A DNA stretch of 64,000 nucleotides, taken from contig CM034603.1 in NCBI GenBank assembly GCA_020091685.1, positions 34,596,186-34,660,185 of the forward strand, written 5' to 3'. Positions within the stretch are counted from its first letter, which is position 1, and each line of letters begins with the position of its first letter. Under the pieces are notes generated by a model. That model searched no databases. It worked only from the letters and a program-made list of their open reading frames with translations, and was not told the origin of the DNA. The translations under genes were made by a program, and so were the position numbers. This document shows, piece after piece, positions 48,331 to 61,375 of this stretch. This DNA comes from Lutjanus erythropterus (Eukaryota > Chordata > Actinopteri > Lutjaniformes > Lutjanidae).

Positions 48331-49652
48331 TTAAAAACTGCTTTGGAGTTAATGGCATAATATGCAACTTATTTTTTTTTTAAAAACAAAAAAAAAAACG
48401 TGTTTATATATGTGATGGTGGCCATATCTGCAGAGACCCTGCCCATATTTCCTTATTATCTCATTATTTTGTTATAAATGTCAGTATTTGACATCCTGGG
48501 GATGAACCTCTATCTTTCTGGTGTGTTTATGGCAGCTCAGACAAATGCTACGGATTCTACCTTTAAAATCAAGTTTATGTCTATTGTCTCTGTTGAAGAT
48601 GTACAAAACAGTCACATAGAAGATAATTCTCTACGTGCACAATATAGTGTGTTGCATATCCTTTTTACAAGCTACACATCTGTTTACTTCCTGTTTACAC
48701 TATAATAACGTTACCTTTGAGAACAACCTTACTGATTTTTCATCCTTAAGTTTGTTAATTCTCTTTTCACAGTCAGCTTGGTACTTCTTGTTAATAGTAT
48801 TACTGTTCCATTTTTAGATAATGTTTTTGAGCATTTCACCTCAGTGTCTTGGGTGACTGTTAGCGATGTTAGCTTGCTAGTTAGCATCATCATCTACATC
48901 CAAATTTGCTAGAAACGCAATAAAACTCACCACATGGCCTCGTCTCGTCTTTCCACTGCTCTGACAATCACCAACTGTGGTTTGGTCAGAATAAATTCTT
49001 TATTTACTGAGTCAGATGCACATGCCGTTTCTCCCTGCCGCTTCTCCTGATATTTTCACATCTAACATCTAACATCTAGGGTTAATTTTGACAAAAAAAA
49101 AAAAAAAACAGGTTGGTGATTGTAGGAGGAGTGGAAAAACGAGCCAGGATGTTTTTGTTGAGTTTTATTTTGTTTCTATCAAGTCTGAGAGAAGATGTTC
49201 CTCGCTAACTAGCTAAAATTGCTCACTGACGTGATTATCGAAATCCTCTAAAACACTGTAGACAAGACAAAAGGTAAAAACTATTAACAATAATGTACCA
49301 AACTAACTGTGAAGAGTGAAGTAACTAACTTAAGGATGAAAATCCACTGAGTTTGGAGGCGAAAGTAATGTATACAAAGCACTGACAGGAAGTAAAGAGC
49401 CATGCAGCGCATTAAATGGATATACGTCAGACTACAGTAGAGAATTGCCTCTATTGACAGTTTTGTTACTACTTGCACAAAGAGTACGGACATATCTCTT
49501 CAACCAATCTACCGTATATAATTTAAATGTTTTTTAATATAGCGAAGAGGGAACTACATCTATAACTTGCTATACAACCAGGTCATATAAAGATGAAGAA
49601 ATCAATCTTGTGTCTTATATAATATCTGACTTTAACGCCAAAGCAGTTTTGA
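48331..49652. repeat. 1.3-kb imperfect palindrome
   Basis: The arm 48331-48976 matches the arm 49110-49652 in reverse complement across matching blocks: aaaactgctttggagttaat against the inverse of taacgccaaagcagttttga; aacttaaggatgaaaa-type block (inverse at 48750); acaggaagtaaac block; and gttggtgattgt with gtggaaa near the centre. The spacer is about 130 bases. A further direct copy of the inner part lies at 49668-49935. Confidence 0.75.
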
Positions 49653-49667
49653 AGTGTCAACCAGGAC

Positions 49668-49935
49668 GTTTTGGTGAGTTTTGTTTTGTTTCTGTCAAGT
49701 TAGCTTGAGCTAATCCTAGCCAGCTAATGAAACACCACAAACTACTACTATAAAAGAAAACAAACACTATCAACAATATTTTCCCAGCTAACTGAAATGT
49801 AAAGAAACTAAATTGAGGATGAAAAACCACTAAATTTGTATGTGAAGGGAACATTACTATAGTGCTGACAGGAAGAAAACAGACGTGCAGCTTGTAAAAA
49901 TATATACGTCACACTACATTGCGCAAAGAGAGAAC
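49668..49935. repeat. third copy of the palindrome-arm repeat
   Basis: It reads ttggtgagttttgttttgtt, then aaattgaggatgaaaaacca, then tagtgctgacaggaagaaaa and aatatatacgtcacactaca, parallel to 49152-49440. Confidence 0.75.
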
Positions 49936-51944
49936 ACACCCTCAGAAACTGCCTGTGTCACAAGGTCACATCTCAAAGTAGAAAATCTCAAACAAATTTC
50001 TGCTGTAGTAAAGCTTGTAGCTGGCAGGCACGTGTGCACAAGAGATGTAATCATTTTTTCCAGTATGGCGCCAGTATGAAATGTCTGCATGGCTGATTCT
50101 GAGTCTGATTGCTCCTGGTGAGAAAAAAAAATGTTCCACATAATCAGATAACTGTCTGGTTGTCCAATAAGAAGCCTGTGGAGAGGGAACATTGCCTATT
50201 TGTTACAGTTCAGAGAGGTAACTGCACAAGGAGCCACTGTACAAAAACCATTCCTGAACAAAATGTGAGGCCTTGTTCCACCACGCACCAGAACAGAGAA
50301 AACGACTCCATTAATCACAGTCAAACAAAACCTTGGAGCTCTTTAAACGTGAGTCCATTTCACAGAGTGTGAATGAGGCACCTGATTTCAGCGACTGAGA
50401 CTGAGGACAGGGAGACAGGCGGTGATTGTGCATCTCTCAGACACCTGTTTCTGCTCATGTTGGACAGAGAAACTTAGTGTGGCGTCGGACAAAAACTTTG
50501 GGGGCCCACGGACTTTAAAAAGGGACAAAAAAAGGGGTGCGGTTTTGCCTCTAAAACACAAACATGTGCGAGCGCAGACACTTGTAGACGCGGACCCTTT
50601 ACGCCACAGGTGTCGAGCTCCTCTGCGGAGTCCCGACCAGGCCTCAGTGAGGACGTGCACACACTGGCCTTTGTTTGGGGTGCCAGCAAACTTCCCCACA
50701 GACTCATAAAGAGCGCTAAAGAAATGAAAGAATCCATCAAAGTGACACTGTTTCTCCAGCCCACTCTCACACACTCACACACACTGATTCCACTGATTCT
50801 AAGCTTTATGAATGATTCATTTGTCACTGGAGCCTTTAAGATGAGATGCATGCTCTCGCTGCATCTTCAACTTTCCTCCAGTTAGTTACACAAGCTGCTG
50901 AAACAACTGCACACTGTCAAAATGCCCGTATTTATGTGCGTACTATGCTTCAGAGGAAGTCATATTCATTCCTATTCTTCTCTACCTGTCTGACAGGAAG
51001 CGCGTTTTATGCCGGCTGGACTCTCTCCCCCTTTTGACAGACAGGATATGGCCATATTTGGTCTGCGGCCTTATGAAATGTCTGAGGAAATCGAGAGTAG
51101 AGTTTGTGTCCTCACAGAAAGGTGTGTCTTCCTGTGAGTGGGAGTACTTCAAAGCACTTCACCAAGTCCAACCAGACAGGAGGAATGGCATTTACACAGC
51201 ATTCTTACAAATCTGACTCCAGAGGAAAGGTTACAAACTGAGGAAATAGTACATGATCACATCAGCAATTATTCCAGTATTTGTTGGTTAGAGCGAAGCC
51301 TTTCATAGACACTGGGTTTCATTTATTCTGAAATGTATGCATGGAGAAAAGCACACATGCAGGATGCATTATATTACCACCATTATATAATATTACAGAC
51401 ATGTCCTTGTCCTGTGCATTAGTTTTAAAAGGTTTTTATTCAGAATTGCTGTAACTGGCTTTATCTCTCTACTGCTTTTCTGCACAGCCTTGTCTGCTTG
51501 AATCTTAAATCTTAAAGGGACAGTTAATCCCCAAATCAAAATTTTCTTTCTACTGTCTGCCAACTATATCACGTCACACAGTGTGCATCTAGTCAGGAAC
51601 GAGAGGCCTGTGCTTGTGATTATATATGTCCCTTTAATGTAATTAAAAGTGATGTATTAAAAAGCATTTTATTATTAACAGCATCACTGTATAATGTAAT
51701 GTAATGTGATGTAATGTAACTACAGGTGACCCTACACCTTGTGTGTGCACGGCGCTCTGCTTGTGTTGGTTACTATAGAGTCTTTCCAGTAAATAATCCA
51801 GACAGTAACATGATCTACAGGGGTGAACACAGACACGCACATACTAGCTGAGCTGTCTGACGGGACCAATAACTGAAAACTGACTCAGGTGCAACACACA
51901 AACACACAACATGCTCTTTCTCTGCAGGAGAAGGCCTCTTTCAA

Positions 51945-51945
<1 letters not shown>

Positions 51946-51976
<31 letters not shown>
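51946..51976. repeat. (CA)n microsatellite
   Basis: About 15 CA units. Confidence 0.95.
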
Positions 51977-51978
<2 letters not shown>

Positions 51979-52439
51979 TACTCTCTAGTGAGAATAAACA
52001 GAGATGACTAAGTGCAATGGACAAGTTTAATAAAGGCTCACAATATGTTGGAACCACCTGGCAGTGCCAAGGTGACAGATGGTGAATGTGTGCGTGAGAG
52101 ACAGAGAGTGTGTGTGTGTGTGTGTTAACAGGTGAGATAAAGGGGGTTAATTGTCATTAGAGACAGGAGAATGGTTGACACGGGAACATCTGCATCACGT
52201 GAGCACTGGGACTAATGTAAACACTTTTACTTAGATTTACTCCCACAGCTGAAAGCTCACTGAAGAACTTTCTCGTCTTTGTTTAAGTGGAACCAGTGAA
52301 GCTTTTTTAAAGCAGGCAGTAAGGAGATGGAGGCAAGATGCAGTCAGAGTGCACCACCATGTGGCAGAATCAAGGTACTGTGCATTTGTGGACGAATATT
52401 ACCATGTTATTTCACTTCAAGATTCAAAATAATCTGAAC

Positions 52440-53010
52440 CTGAGGTGCTTGTAATTTTATGGGTACATTTTCAAGTCTGTACTTTTACTTGTATTTAAGT
52501 AATGTAATCTACTTAGTTACTTTCAAAATCGTAATTGAATACCGAGTAAAATTTGAATTAATATCCAAACCTTTCATCTGCAGATTCATAGCCAATAAGG
52601 TGATCTGATCACAAACAGGTGAATGAAAGCGATCAATCACAGACGACAAATGAAACACTGCAGCAGCACAGTTTTGGAGTGAGAATGTTAAAAAATGTAA
52701 GAAAGCAGTAATCAATACTGAATCAATATAAAATATCAATAGCAGTAATTGTTTTGTCTGGCGGAGCCATTTGATGAATCTTAAAAACTTAAAAAATAAC
52801 AAAACAGAAAAATTAAAAGACTGAAGATCTGAACAAACAGAAACCTCTTTCAACTGATGAAGCATTAAACATCAGCGGTTCAAAAGTAACTAACAGTAGT
52901 TTTTTAGAAGAATACTTTGTACTTTTTTAGCACCAGTACTTTTACTTAACCGAGTAATATTTTAGCGATGTAACAGCACTTGATTACAGATTCTCTTTCC
53001 ACCTCTGGTC
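52440..53010. repeat. dispersed repeat, 'TTACTTGTAATTAAGTA' family, copy 4
   Basis: It contains cttttacttgtatttaagta (52481), gtctggcggagccatttgat (52757) and the end tgattacagattctctttcc then acctctgg. It is diverged, and the 5' end is partly lost. Confidence 0.75.
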
Positions 53011-54152
53011 AGAAGCAAACGAGGAAGTGTGGCGTGCATTCCTGCAAAGCAGCTCTGCTTCTAGGGCCTTAATAACTGTACCAAATCCTGACATCCATGA
53101 TAAAATTGGTTTGAAAAAAAATGCAGCGATATCTTTTAATTGCATTAATGAGCTATGTAGTGATCAGAAAAGTAAACAGACTATTTTTTTCATGGATGCG
53201 TTCATCATCTTTTCCATGGACACAGTGAATAAACAAGGCTGCACATGAGTTACAGTACTTTGCTCACATCATCTAGCAATTATTTGCCAACATACTAGCA
53301 TACATAATCAGAATGCAACGTACATTTTAACTATTTACATACATAATAATCATCTACGTTTGTACTCAGATGTAAAACATGGTTTGAAAAGAAGTCTAGA
53401 AGTTTGAGTCTGGAAAAGTACGGAATTTTGAAATGGAAAATGATTTAAAATCCTTTAAACCTTCCATCTGAGCTACTATTATTCATTAAAAAAAACAACA
53501 AAGTTTCATGCAAAATATATTGAAAACGTATCACACAGAGCACCAGTGTTTCCTCACCACTACTCAAGGGGCTGACATCAAATTATGTTAGGTATTTAAA
53601 ACACACACACACGCACACAGACAAACACACAGCTCTCAAAGCAGAACCCACAAAACACGCTTCAAGGCCTGACGTTCTGTGAGAGAGACACTGTTCATTT
53701 GTTCCTACAGATGGCTGCTGGGTGTTAAGACATCATCCCAAACATCATCCACTCCTGTGACATTACCACTGGCCAGGGAGCAGAGCGTCACACCACAGAG
53801 GAAGAGACGTGTCCTCCTGCTGATCACTTTTACAAACATTCGAGAAGCCTTTCGAACTTTTTGTTCCCGAGAAGTTGGCACAAATAGCCTGTCCTTTGGT
53901 AGCAACGAAAGCCAGCAGGGAGAGAAACGTCTCTTTCCTTGAAATGCTAACCTGTCAGCGTGCAGCAGGTGTCCCCCCTCTTATCTTCCCAATCAGAGAG
54001 TAAAGCTGAACAGCAGGTGCACGACAAGAGAGACGTACCTGCAGGTGACAGTTTGAAGATCACAATAAACCTAAAAATAGACTCTGTTGTCTCATCTATA
54101 AATAACACTTTCTCCCCGTCCTTCTCACTCATTTACACATTATTCTCCTGTA

Positions 54153-54153
<1 letters not shown>

Positions 54154-54198
<45 letters not shown>
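54154..54198. repeat. (CA)n microsatellite
   Basis: About 22 CA units. Confidence 0.95.
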
Positions 54199-54200
<2 letters not shown>

Positions 54201-54657
54201 GTGAAACCAGACTGAAACATGCTAAATACTGTAAGTCAATTATCAAGCTAATCTGTAACAGTTTTGCAGTCTAAATTTAAAGTATATTCACACTATATAC
54301 TAACTTGAGTTGAAAACTGGGCTGCTACTGATGTGTATTTTTTTTAATTAGCTGATTAATTATTTTATTAACAAATCATCAATTAACAGTTATACACAAT
54401 AGGCCTTTTTTGACAGAAAAAAATTTGTGAAAATGTGAAGTGGGAAGAGCACAGGAATAAATAATTAAGTGAATGAAGGCTGAATTCCATTTTTCTGCAT
54501 AATCATTCACAGTCACAGGTCTGAATCTGACTGCTACTGTAATGAGAAACTTATAAACTTATTTTCACTCTTTTATTTTTCTTGCTTCCAGATCTCTGTA
54601 TGTTCAGGTGAAATAAAATGGCGACAGACTTTTTTCCACAGCAGCCATATTGATTAG

Positions 54658-55110
54658 GGCTGCAACCGACGATTATTTTCATTGTCGATTAATCTGTCAA
54701 TTATTTTCTCAATTAATCGGTTAACTGATCCTTTCACAATCTTTTCAGTTGAAAAACAGGCCCAAACATGTGGAGCACAAGCACGCACTGCCTGTGTCTT
54801 TACCATAACAGTTATTTTCATTATTGATCAATCTGTCGATCATTTTCTACACTGATCGATTAGTTGCTTGGTCCATAAAATGTTTCTCAAATGTCTTGTT
54901 TTGTCCAAAACCCAAAAATATTCAGTTTACTGTCAGAGAGTAGTAAAGAAACCAAAAAATATTCACATTTAAGCAACTGAAAACAGAGAATTTGGACATT
55001 TCTTTCTTAAAAAATGACTCAAAACAATTAATCAATTAACACAATGGTTAGCGATTAATTTAATAGTCCATTAAAAACCAATTAATTGATTAATATATTG
55101 CAGCTATAGG
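54658..55110. repeat. 'TCGATTAATC' repeat, near full length
   Basis: It starts agggctgcaaccgacgatta then ttttcattgtcgattaatct. It has tcttgttttgtccaaaaccc, aaatattcagtttactgtca and gcgattaatttaatagtcca, and ends ttgattaatatattgcagct. It is a very common teleost element with inverted ends (AGGGCTGCAA / TTGCAGCT). Part of the left end is duplicated at 54810-54880. Confidence 0.85.
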
Positions 55111-56249
55111 AGGGTAAACACAGGTATTGCTAATGACACTGATTAAGGTCCTGTTCCATTTAGTGTAGCAGAGCCTTTCCAGTGAGCCAACATGCACAAT
55201 AACAGCACCCTGACTCTGTTTGACCTGAATGGATCTGAACCTTAATTAGTATCATTTGGAACACCTGTGTTTACCCTCGTTTCATGTCAATGTGGCAGCT
55301 GTGAAAACGTCCATCGAGGCTATTCAGCGACGCGTCTGCCGCACACACTCGCCGCTCCCGCCTCTGAACGTTTCAACTCCCTTCATAAGTGCTGAGGAGC
55401 AGTCAGCTTCTTGGCTCATTTACTAACCTTGACAGTTTGAGAGACAGTTTCAGATCTAACCTCAGATCAGTGTCTACGAGGAACTTCAACCTTGAACTGA
55501 GTTTACACTCTAAACACACCTATCTTATCTGCTTCCTCCTCTCTGTCCAATCAGAGCTGAGGATGAACAGCTGTGTGGCAAACTGAGGCCCCGTGAACAA
55601 AAAAGAAAGTCTTGAAATGTCAGTGAGAGTTTCCCCACTGGGTTTGTAATTATGAAATAAGTTTTAAGGTATTATTCTGCAATGCAAAAGGTTCTTTAAC
55701 AATAATATAGACATTTTTTCTTGATATACATCCACAATTAAATATGGTTTGTGAAGACACTGCCATACTTTTTCATGTGCCAAATGTAGTTATTTTATGC
55801 ATTGTTACAAAACAGATCACTCAGATTATTCAATCTGATGTCTACTCATGCTGTAATACAAATTTACTACAGCTGAAATGTATAATAAATAAAATACAGG
55901 GTCTAATGCTTGTGTAGAATTCATTATCACTCAGAAGTTAAGAAAAAACTACCTCAGTTCAACTACTAAACTAGAAAAAGAAAAGCAGACTCAAGGTGGC
56001 GTCGTTGAGTTGACTTGTTAACTCATTCCCACCACAATCATTTTGAGGCATTCTGGACTCCTGTGTCAGCTCCTGACATGCTATCACAGGCCCCGGCGCT
56101 CGGTAGGCGACGGCAAGTCACAACATTACCGTAGGCTGCCATGACTTATTGCTCAAATGTCCCACTTTTTTCTCCCAAAAGTGAACACATCGCAGCTGAA
56201 AGTCATCGTTTCACCTCATTAAAAAAACATACATAAGCCCTCAATCTTG

Positions 56250-56540
56250 ATAATTAAGATTAATGAGTTAATGAATAAGAACAAAAATGCTAAACATCAA
56301 TTGGTTCCAGAGGATTTGCTGCTTTTCCTACTTTCATATGATATATAGTATAATATTTTTGGGCTTTAGGTTGCTGGTTTAGACAAAAGAAGCAATTTTA
56401 TGTAAATCTGAGCTAATTTTAATAAACCCTGAATCATGGCAATTTGAAGAATTACAGCTGGAAAGCCTCCACTCTGCATATAAAAGATAAGAAGGAGCTA
56501 TCAGTGAGTTAAATTAATATTAAGTCAATAATTGCTTAAG
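56250..56540. repeat. 'TCGATTAATC' repeat fragment
   Basis: Decayed blocks include ggatttgctgcttttcctac, ttttgggctttaggttgctg, tttagacaaaagaagcaatt and atttgaagaattacagctgg. Confidence 0.55.
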
Positions 56541-56633
56541 ACAATAGCAAAAAAGCAAAATATTTATTGGTTAAAGCTTCTCAAATGAAGATCTGTTGCT
56601 TTTCTTTCTTTCAAATTGTATACAGTATGCAGA

Positions 56634-56945
56634 AGGGCTGCACAATATTGGTAAAAAAAAAACTTGTATTGCAACAGATATTGCAATCGCAATATGAGTC
56701 ACGATTAGTGGGAATTACCATGTGACATTTGTTTGGGTCTGTGCCAAATAAACGCGCTTTCTTATATTTGGAGAGTAAGATCTGTAGGCCAGTGCATCTC
56801 TGCAGCAATACAGTTCTTCATTATAAATGCTGTTATAAAAATGTTATTTAGACACAGCACAGGGCCATACAGCAACTTTGACAATATTTTGATTGATTTG
56901 GTATGTAGTAGAATATTTTGGGGCTGCTGGTTTGGACAGAAGTAG
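56634..56945. repeat. dispersed repeat of the AGGGCTGCAC family, copy 3
   Basis: It starts agggctgcacaatattggta. It continues with attgcaacagatattgcaat, caatatgagtcacgattagt and gaattaccatgtgacatttg, the features of this family. The right end is not clear. Confidence 0.65.
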
Positions 56946-57892
56946 TTGTTTTTGTAGTAGCTTTAGTTTTGTGAGGACTGAGCTTCAAAACATTTGACAT
57001 AAACTTTTAACCAAACTACATTTCGTGAGGTTAACTGTTGCTATTCTGAGCCGCAGCAGATTGATTTGAAAATAAAATAATGAAAATTGAACAGCACACC
57101 AGCTCTAAGTTGAGCTCTGCAGCTGTGAGGAGGAAGTTGTGGTAGTAAAGCATTCGGCCTCTATGGTTTCTCCTCCTCCGACATGGATTTTTTCTTGTTT
57201 GGGTGGAGACGCCGGTTTCCACCTTTCAGTTAACTGTCTCCTCTGACGCAGCCCACACTAAAGCTCCTCACAATGAAAACTGTTGCAGCTTCAGAGCAAA
57301 AAAAAAATGGGGCAGAGAGGGAAACTGAGAGCCAAGGCGATGAATCAGAATCAAAAAATCTTTACCGCGTTTACGGGAATGAGGGGAAATTAGGTCTGTT
57401 ACACTACCTTTCTTACCTATCTATCTGTGATGGTTGCTATGACAACACTTCCTGCTTGGCTTGGCGAGTGCGTACATCTGAGTTTGATGTCGACCTGATT
57501 AGTATGTGAGCACTGACGGCGCCTTACTTCCTGAAGCCAGCAGTGACTAAATCTACCATCTATTTTCACTTTGCTGCTGTAACGTCTCTGTGGTCTCTAA
57601 TTAATAAAACAATATGTTGGAAAATGCTTCTGCTTTCAAGCAGATTTGGTACTGAGCTGCTTTATTTTGAGCCAATAAAGTAAGGAACCAGTAACGCTTG
57701 GTATTTCATGAAAGCAAGTAATTCTGCTGCCAAACCAATACATGGGTGTGACTGTATATCCACAATGTCACCACCACTCCTCTGAGTACATCTGCTCCTG
57801 GGTAGGGTGGAATTCAAGCAAACCGCTGCAGGCTAGGCCTTGTGACTACCAACACACACAATGCAGAGCGCGCACACACATGTACACGCACC

Positions 57893-57893
<1 letters not shown>

Positions 57894-57923
<30 letters not shown>
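57894..57923. repeat. (CA)n microsatellite
   Basis: About 15 CA units. Confidence 0.95.
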
Positions 57924-57925
<2 letters not shown>

Positions 57926-58304
57926 CAACACCAGTAAGCCTTTAAGGGCTACAGTACATCTTTCTCTTTCTCTAAGCTACAGAGGTGTGTGGCTGTGTTA
58001 TATAACAGTAACAAGACAGGGACGTCTGCAGAAGAAATGCCGGATAAATCAAGGTGTTCAATCACATGAGTGCAAAAAAAAAAAAAAAAAAAAAAATCCA
58101 ACACTGCCAGGACGCATTCCTGATCATTAACTGTCTACAATGGTCCAGTACAACCAGAGACATTACAGGGACAGTCACACTGCCAGACCCTCCTGTCAAC
58201 TTCAGAAAGTCTGCTTCAGATTTGTCATCTAGTTTACTTATTGTTTGATCATGTAGTGACTGACTGAAATATAAATGTTGGCAGTTTTACATGATGTTAG
58301 TTAA

Positions 58305-58535
58305 GTATTTAGTGTGTAAGATTTATGGGCAGAATACGGCAGATAAACATTTGTTTCCATTCATTTATAATCACCTGAAAATGAGAATAGTTGTGTTTTC
58401 GTTAGCTTAGAATGAGCCGTTTATGTCTACAGAGGGCGAATGTAGTCTTCCATGAACACTAGATTCAGCCTTTTGCATTTTTCTAAAGTTTTGCGACCAC
58501 TGCAAGTTATCCGACACACACACTGGTCCTTTAAG
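58305..58535. repeat. dispersed repeat with TTAAAGGGCCAGTGTG end, copy 3
   Basis: It begins near tttagtgtgtaagatttatg. It contains agcttagaatgagccgttta and ttttgcgaccactgcaagtt, and ends acacacactggtcctttaag, the inverse of the opening of copy 1. Confidence 0.72.
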
Positions 58536-58657
58536 AAGGCTGTGGTTTGTCTTGTTGTGTTTCAATAATATTTCACATTTGAGAACTTTGGATTTTTTGG
58601 TTTAATGAACAAAAAAACATTTTTATAGAAGGAAAAACATGGGAGAAAAACACATTT

Positions 58658-59567
58658 AGGGCTGCAACTAATGATTATTTATCATTATCTATCACTCTGA
58701 ATTATTTTCTCAATTTATCCATTACTTGTTTTATCTATAAAATGTCACATATAATGAAAAATGTCCCTCCTGTGACATGATCTTGTTTTAACTGATCACT
58801 ATTTCAAAGATATTCAGTTCACCATGACACAGGTGCTAACATTTTTAAGCACTGACCCCACGAGCCACCAAGATCCTAAATTTGGTGGCTAGCGTGCAAT
58901 TTTGGTGGCCCAAACGTAAACTTATGTAAAAAACAATAAACAAAAGGAAATCTAACACAACTTAACACAGCCTTCCTTAAGTGTGACACTTGTGTTTTCC
59001 AATTTTCCAATCAACTGTGATGTGACGTTTCCTGAAGACACTGTTCCCAGTGAAAAGTGAGCTAGACTTCTCGGCTAGTTGAGGAAACTGACAGCAAACC
59101 CTGCAGCACATCATGTCCTTAGATGTGTCATATTCTCGTCACTTAAACTCCTGCTTACGTTCACTCCTAAATCTTTGTTGCTGTTTTTTGCATCTCTGTA
59201 TGGATCACGCTAACAGGCCACCTTCATTTAATGTTTGGTAGCCGTAGAGTAACTTTTTGTGATCTGGGTGCCATCGGGCCATGTGACCGTGTGATATAAA
59301 ACAGAAAAGCAAAAAATATCCACATTTGGGAAGCTGCAACCAGAGAATCTGGCATTTTAGCTCTAAATATTTCTTTCACTGCATTCTCCTAAAAAACAAT
59401 GGCATTGAAAACCAACTGAAAGCTAATTTAGACTGGAAAAATATATGACAGAAACTGACAATTGTTTCTGTGGTTGATCAATCATATGTGACAGCAATGT
59501 TACAACAGTGAATGTTCAGAACAGTTTCTGATTAATCCCCTGTTAATTGATTAATTGTTCAGCTCTG
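58658..59567. repeat. 'TCGATTAATC' repeat split by a nested insertion
   Basis: The left part, from agggctgcaactaatgatta to tattcagttcaccatgacac (58832), and the right part, from acagaaaagcaaaaaatatc (59303) to taattgttcagctctgat, are adjacent in the intact family. About 470 bases between them are foreign, beginning gtgctaacatttttaagcac and including gagccaccaagatcctaaat. Confidence 0.75.
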
Positions 59568-59870
59568 ATCATACTGAAATATTACCCGACAACATGCATG
59601 ACAGAAATATCAGTGTCAGAAACAGAAAGAAAGAATAATGTGGATGTACTTGATGAGGTAGAAACATGTACTTTAGAAACACATACTTTCACTCTGTGTG
59701 TGTTTTCAAATGTTGAGTAAGTATGTGAATCACTCAGCCCAGCGCGGAAGTAGAAAGATCACTCAAAAGACAGTGGAGCAACACGCACAGGCACGTACGT
59801 ACACACACCAACTCCTACTTCAACAAACTGTGTGCAGTGACAGAGCTGCGGGGAATCCACAGACAGCGCT

Positions 59871-60035
59871 ATGAGGAAACAGATCCTGGCTGACAACAGG
59901 CTCAGACGGCGGCCTCCGTCTTCCTCCTGCGCCAAACTGGCTGCTCGTCAAGAAGTCGCCGACAGAGCCACCGATCGAGTCCGGCAGCATTCTGTGTCAG
60001 AGGAGATGCTTCCAGAGCGGCCTGTTGGCCGATAA
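59871..60035 (+). other. GC-rich stretch with a 54-codon open frame
   Basis: A local GC rise carries an ATG-started frame, MRKQILADNRLRRRPPSSSC then AKLAARQEVADRATDRVRQH and so on, Arg-rich and ending at TAA 60033. I recognise no domain. It could be a small exon, a regulatory element or chance. Confidence 0.15.
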
Positions 60036-60769
60036 GGTATTACAGCATTGGTTACAGCTGCGTGTGCCACTTCCCACATGATCCCAACAGTTCATCCATT
60101 GTTCCACCAGTTAAAACTCATGAGGAGACAGAGGAAGGAGATTAAAATCCATCCTTTCCTCAATCTCAGGATGTACAGGGAGCCCCCTAACCCTATCCTT
60201 TTTTTTTTTTAAATCTAATCCTTGCATTAGGCAAGACATTGTTCGCGACCCCGACCACCGCGCCCCCTCCTCCTGTCACTAATCAATTTACATGCATCAC
60301 ACGTCACGTTAAATCCTGCCAGCAGCAATCCAGGCTAACCTACTCACAGTCCAAATGCAGCCCATGCCACCAAACGCTGAATGAGTTTAAAAAGTCTTTC
60401 ATGTCAAAGGTCACTTTTCTTTTTTTTCATCTCTTCATTAAAGCTGCGGTAGGCAGTTTATTTTTGCCTTCACTGGGCAAAACTTCCTTAATAACCTTTA
60501 AAGCATAATGTCATTCAAGTTGTCTGAAAGAAAATGAAGACTTCTGCTTCTCCTCTTGGCTCTGTTTTCAGGCCTTATAAAATCTAGAGTTTGGCAAATT
60601 ACAGTCTGGTTAAAAGAGTTGTTGAGTCTCAAAATGTCAGTATTTGACAACCTGGGAATGAGGCTCAACAATCAACCATCCAATCCAAAGCCTTGGTAAA
60701 CCGATGACGTGGATGAGACTTAACAATCAGCTATCTTTTTCCAGAATCGCTTAAACATGAAGGTGACAG

Positions 60770-61375
60770 TTTACCCATTAAATCAAAAATAGCTGTAGAG
60801 CTACTTGGCCATCTAGATAGTTTTGGTGTCAGTTTTTGCATTCTGGAGACATAGAGATGTCTGCTTTCTCTCCAACATAATGGGACTAAATGGCCTTTGG
60901 CTTGTGGTGTTCAAAGCACCACAGAAAGAACAACATTTGAAAAACTCAACAGTAATGTCTCTTTCCAGAGATCACGACCCTGTTACTCAAGATAATCCAC
61001 AGACTTTGTTGTGAGAAGTTTCATGTAACAACTGTTTTCTTTCTGGTAGAAAAAAAAATAGCTCTGGTAAATTAAACCATAGAAGGAATGTGGTTCTGAC
61101 ATGAAACTGCTCACAACAAGGTTTGTGGATTATCTTGGATAACCGGGTCACGATTTCTAGACAGAGACGCTGTTTTTTTTCCTCACAATTTTCAAAGGTG
61201 CTTTGAGCACTACAAGCTAAGTAAGCTCTAGTTCGAAAGAGGACAGATATCTCAATGGCCAATATCTCCAAAACTCAGCAGCTCAGACCAAAATAATCTT
61301 GATGGATAAAATAGCACTATAGGTAAGAGGGAAAGTCTGTATTTTTAATTTCGGTGTGAACTGTCCCTTTAAAGT
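60770..61375. mobile_element. fold-back element, GGGGTGAACTGTCCCTTTA family, copy 2
   Basis: The left arm has tgtctctttccagagatcac then gaccctgttactcaagataa. The right arm has the inverse (tcttggataaccgggtcacg then atttctagacagagacgctg), and the element closes with ggtgtgaactgtccctttaa. Arms pair around a loop near 61020-61100. Confidence 0.78.

Noticed and set aside
50388-50885. Four overlapping open frames on both strands (90-128 codons)
   Set aside because: A GC-rich stretch lowers stop frequency in every frame; none shows a recognisable motif or splice signals. It may be regulatory sequence.
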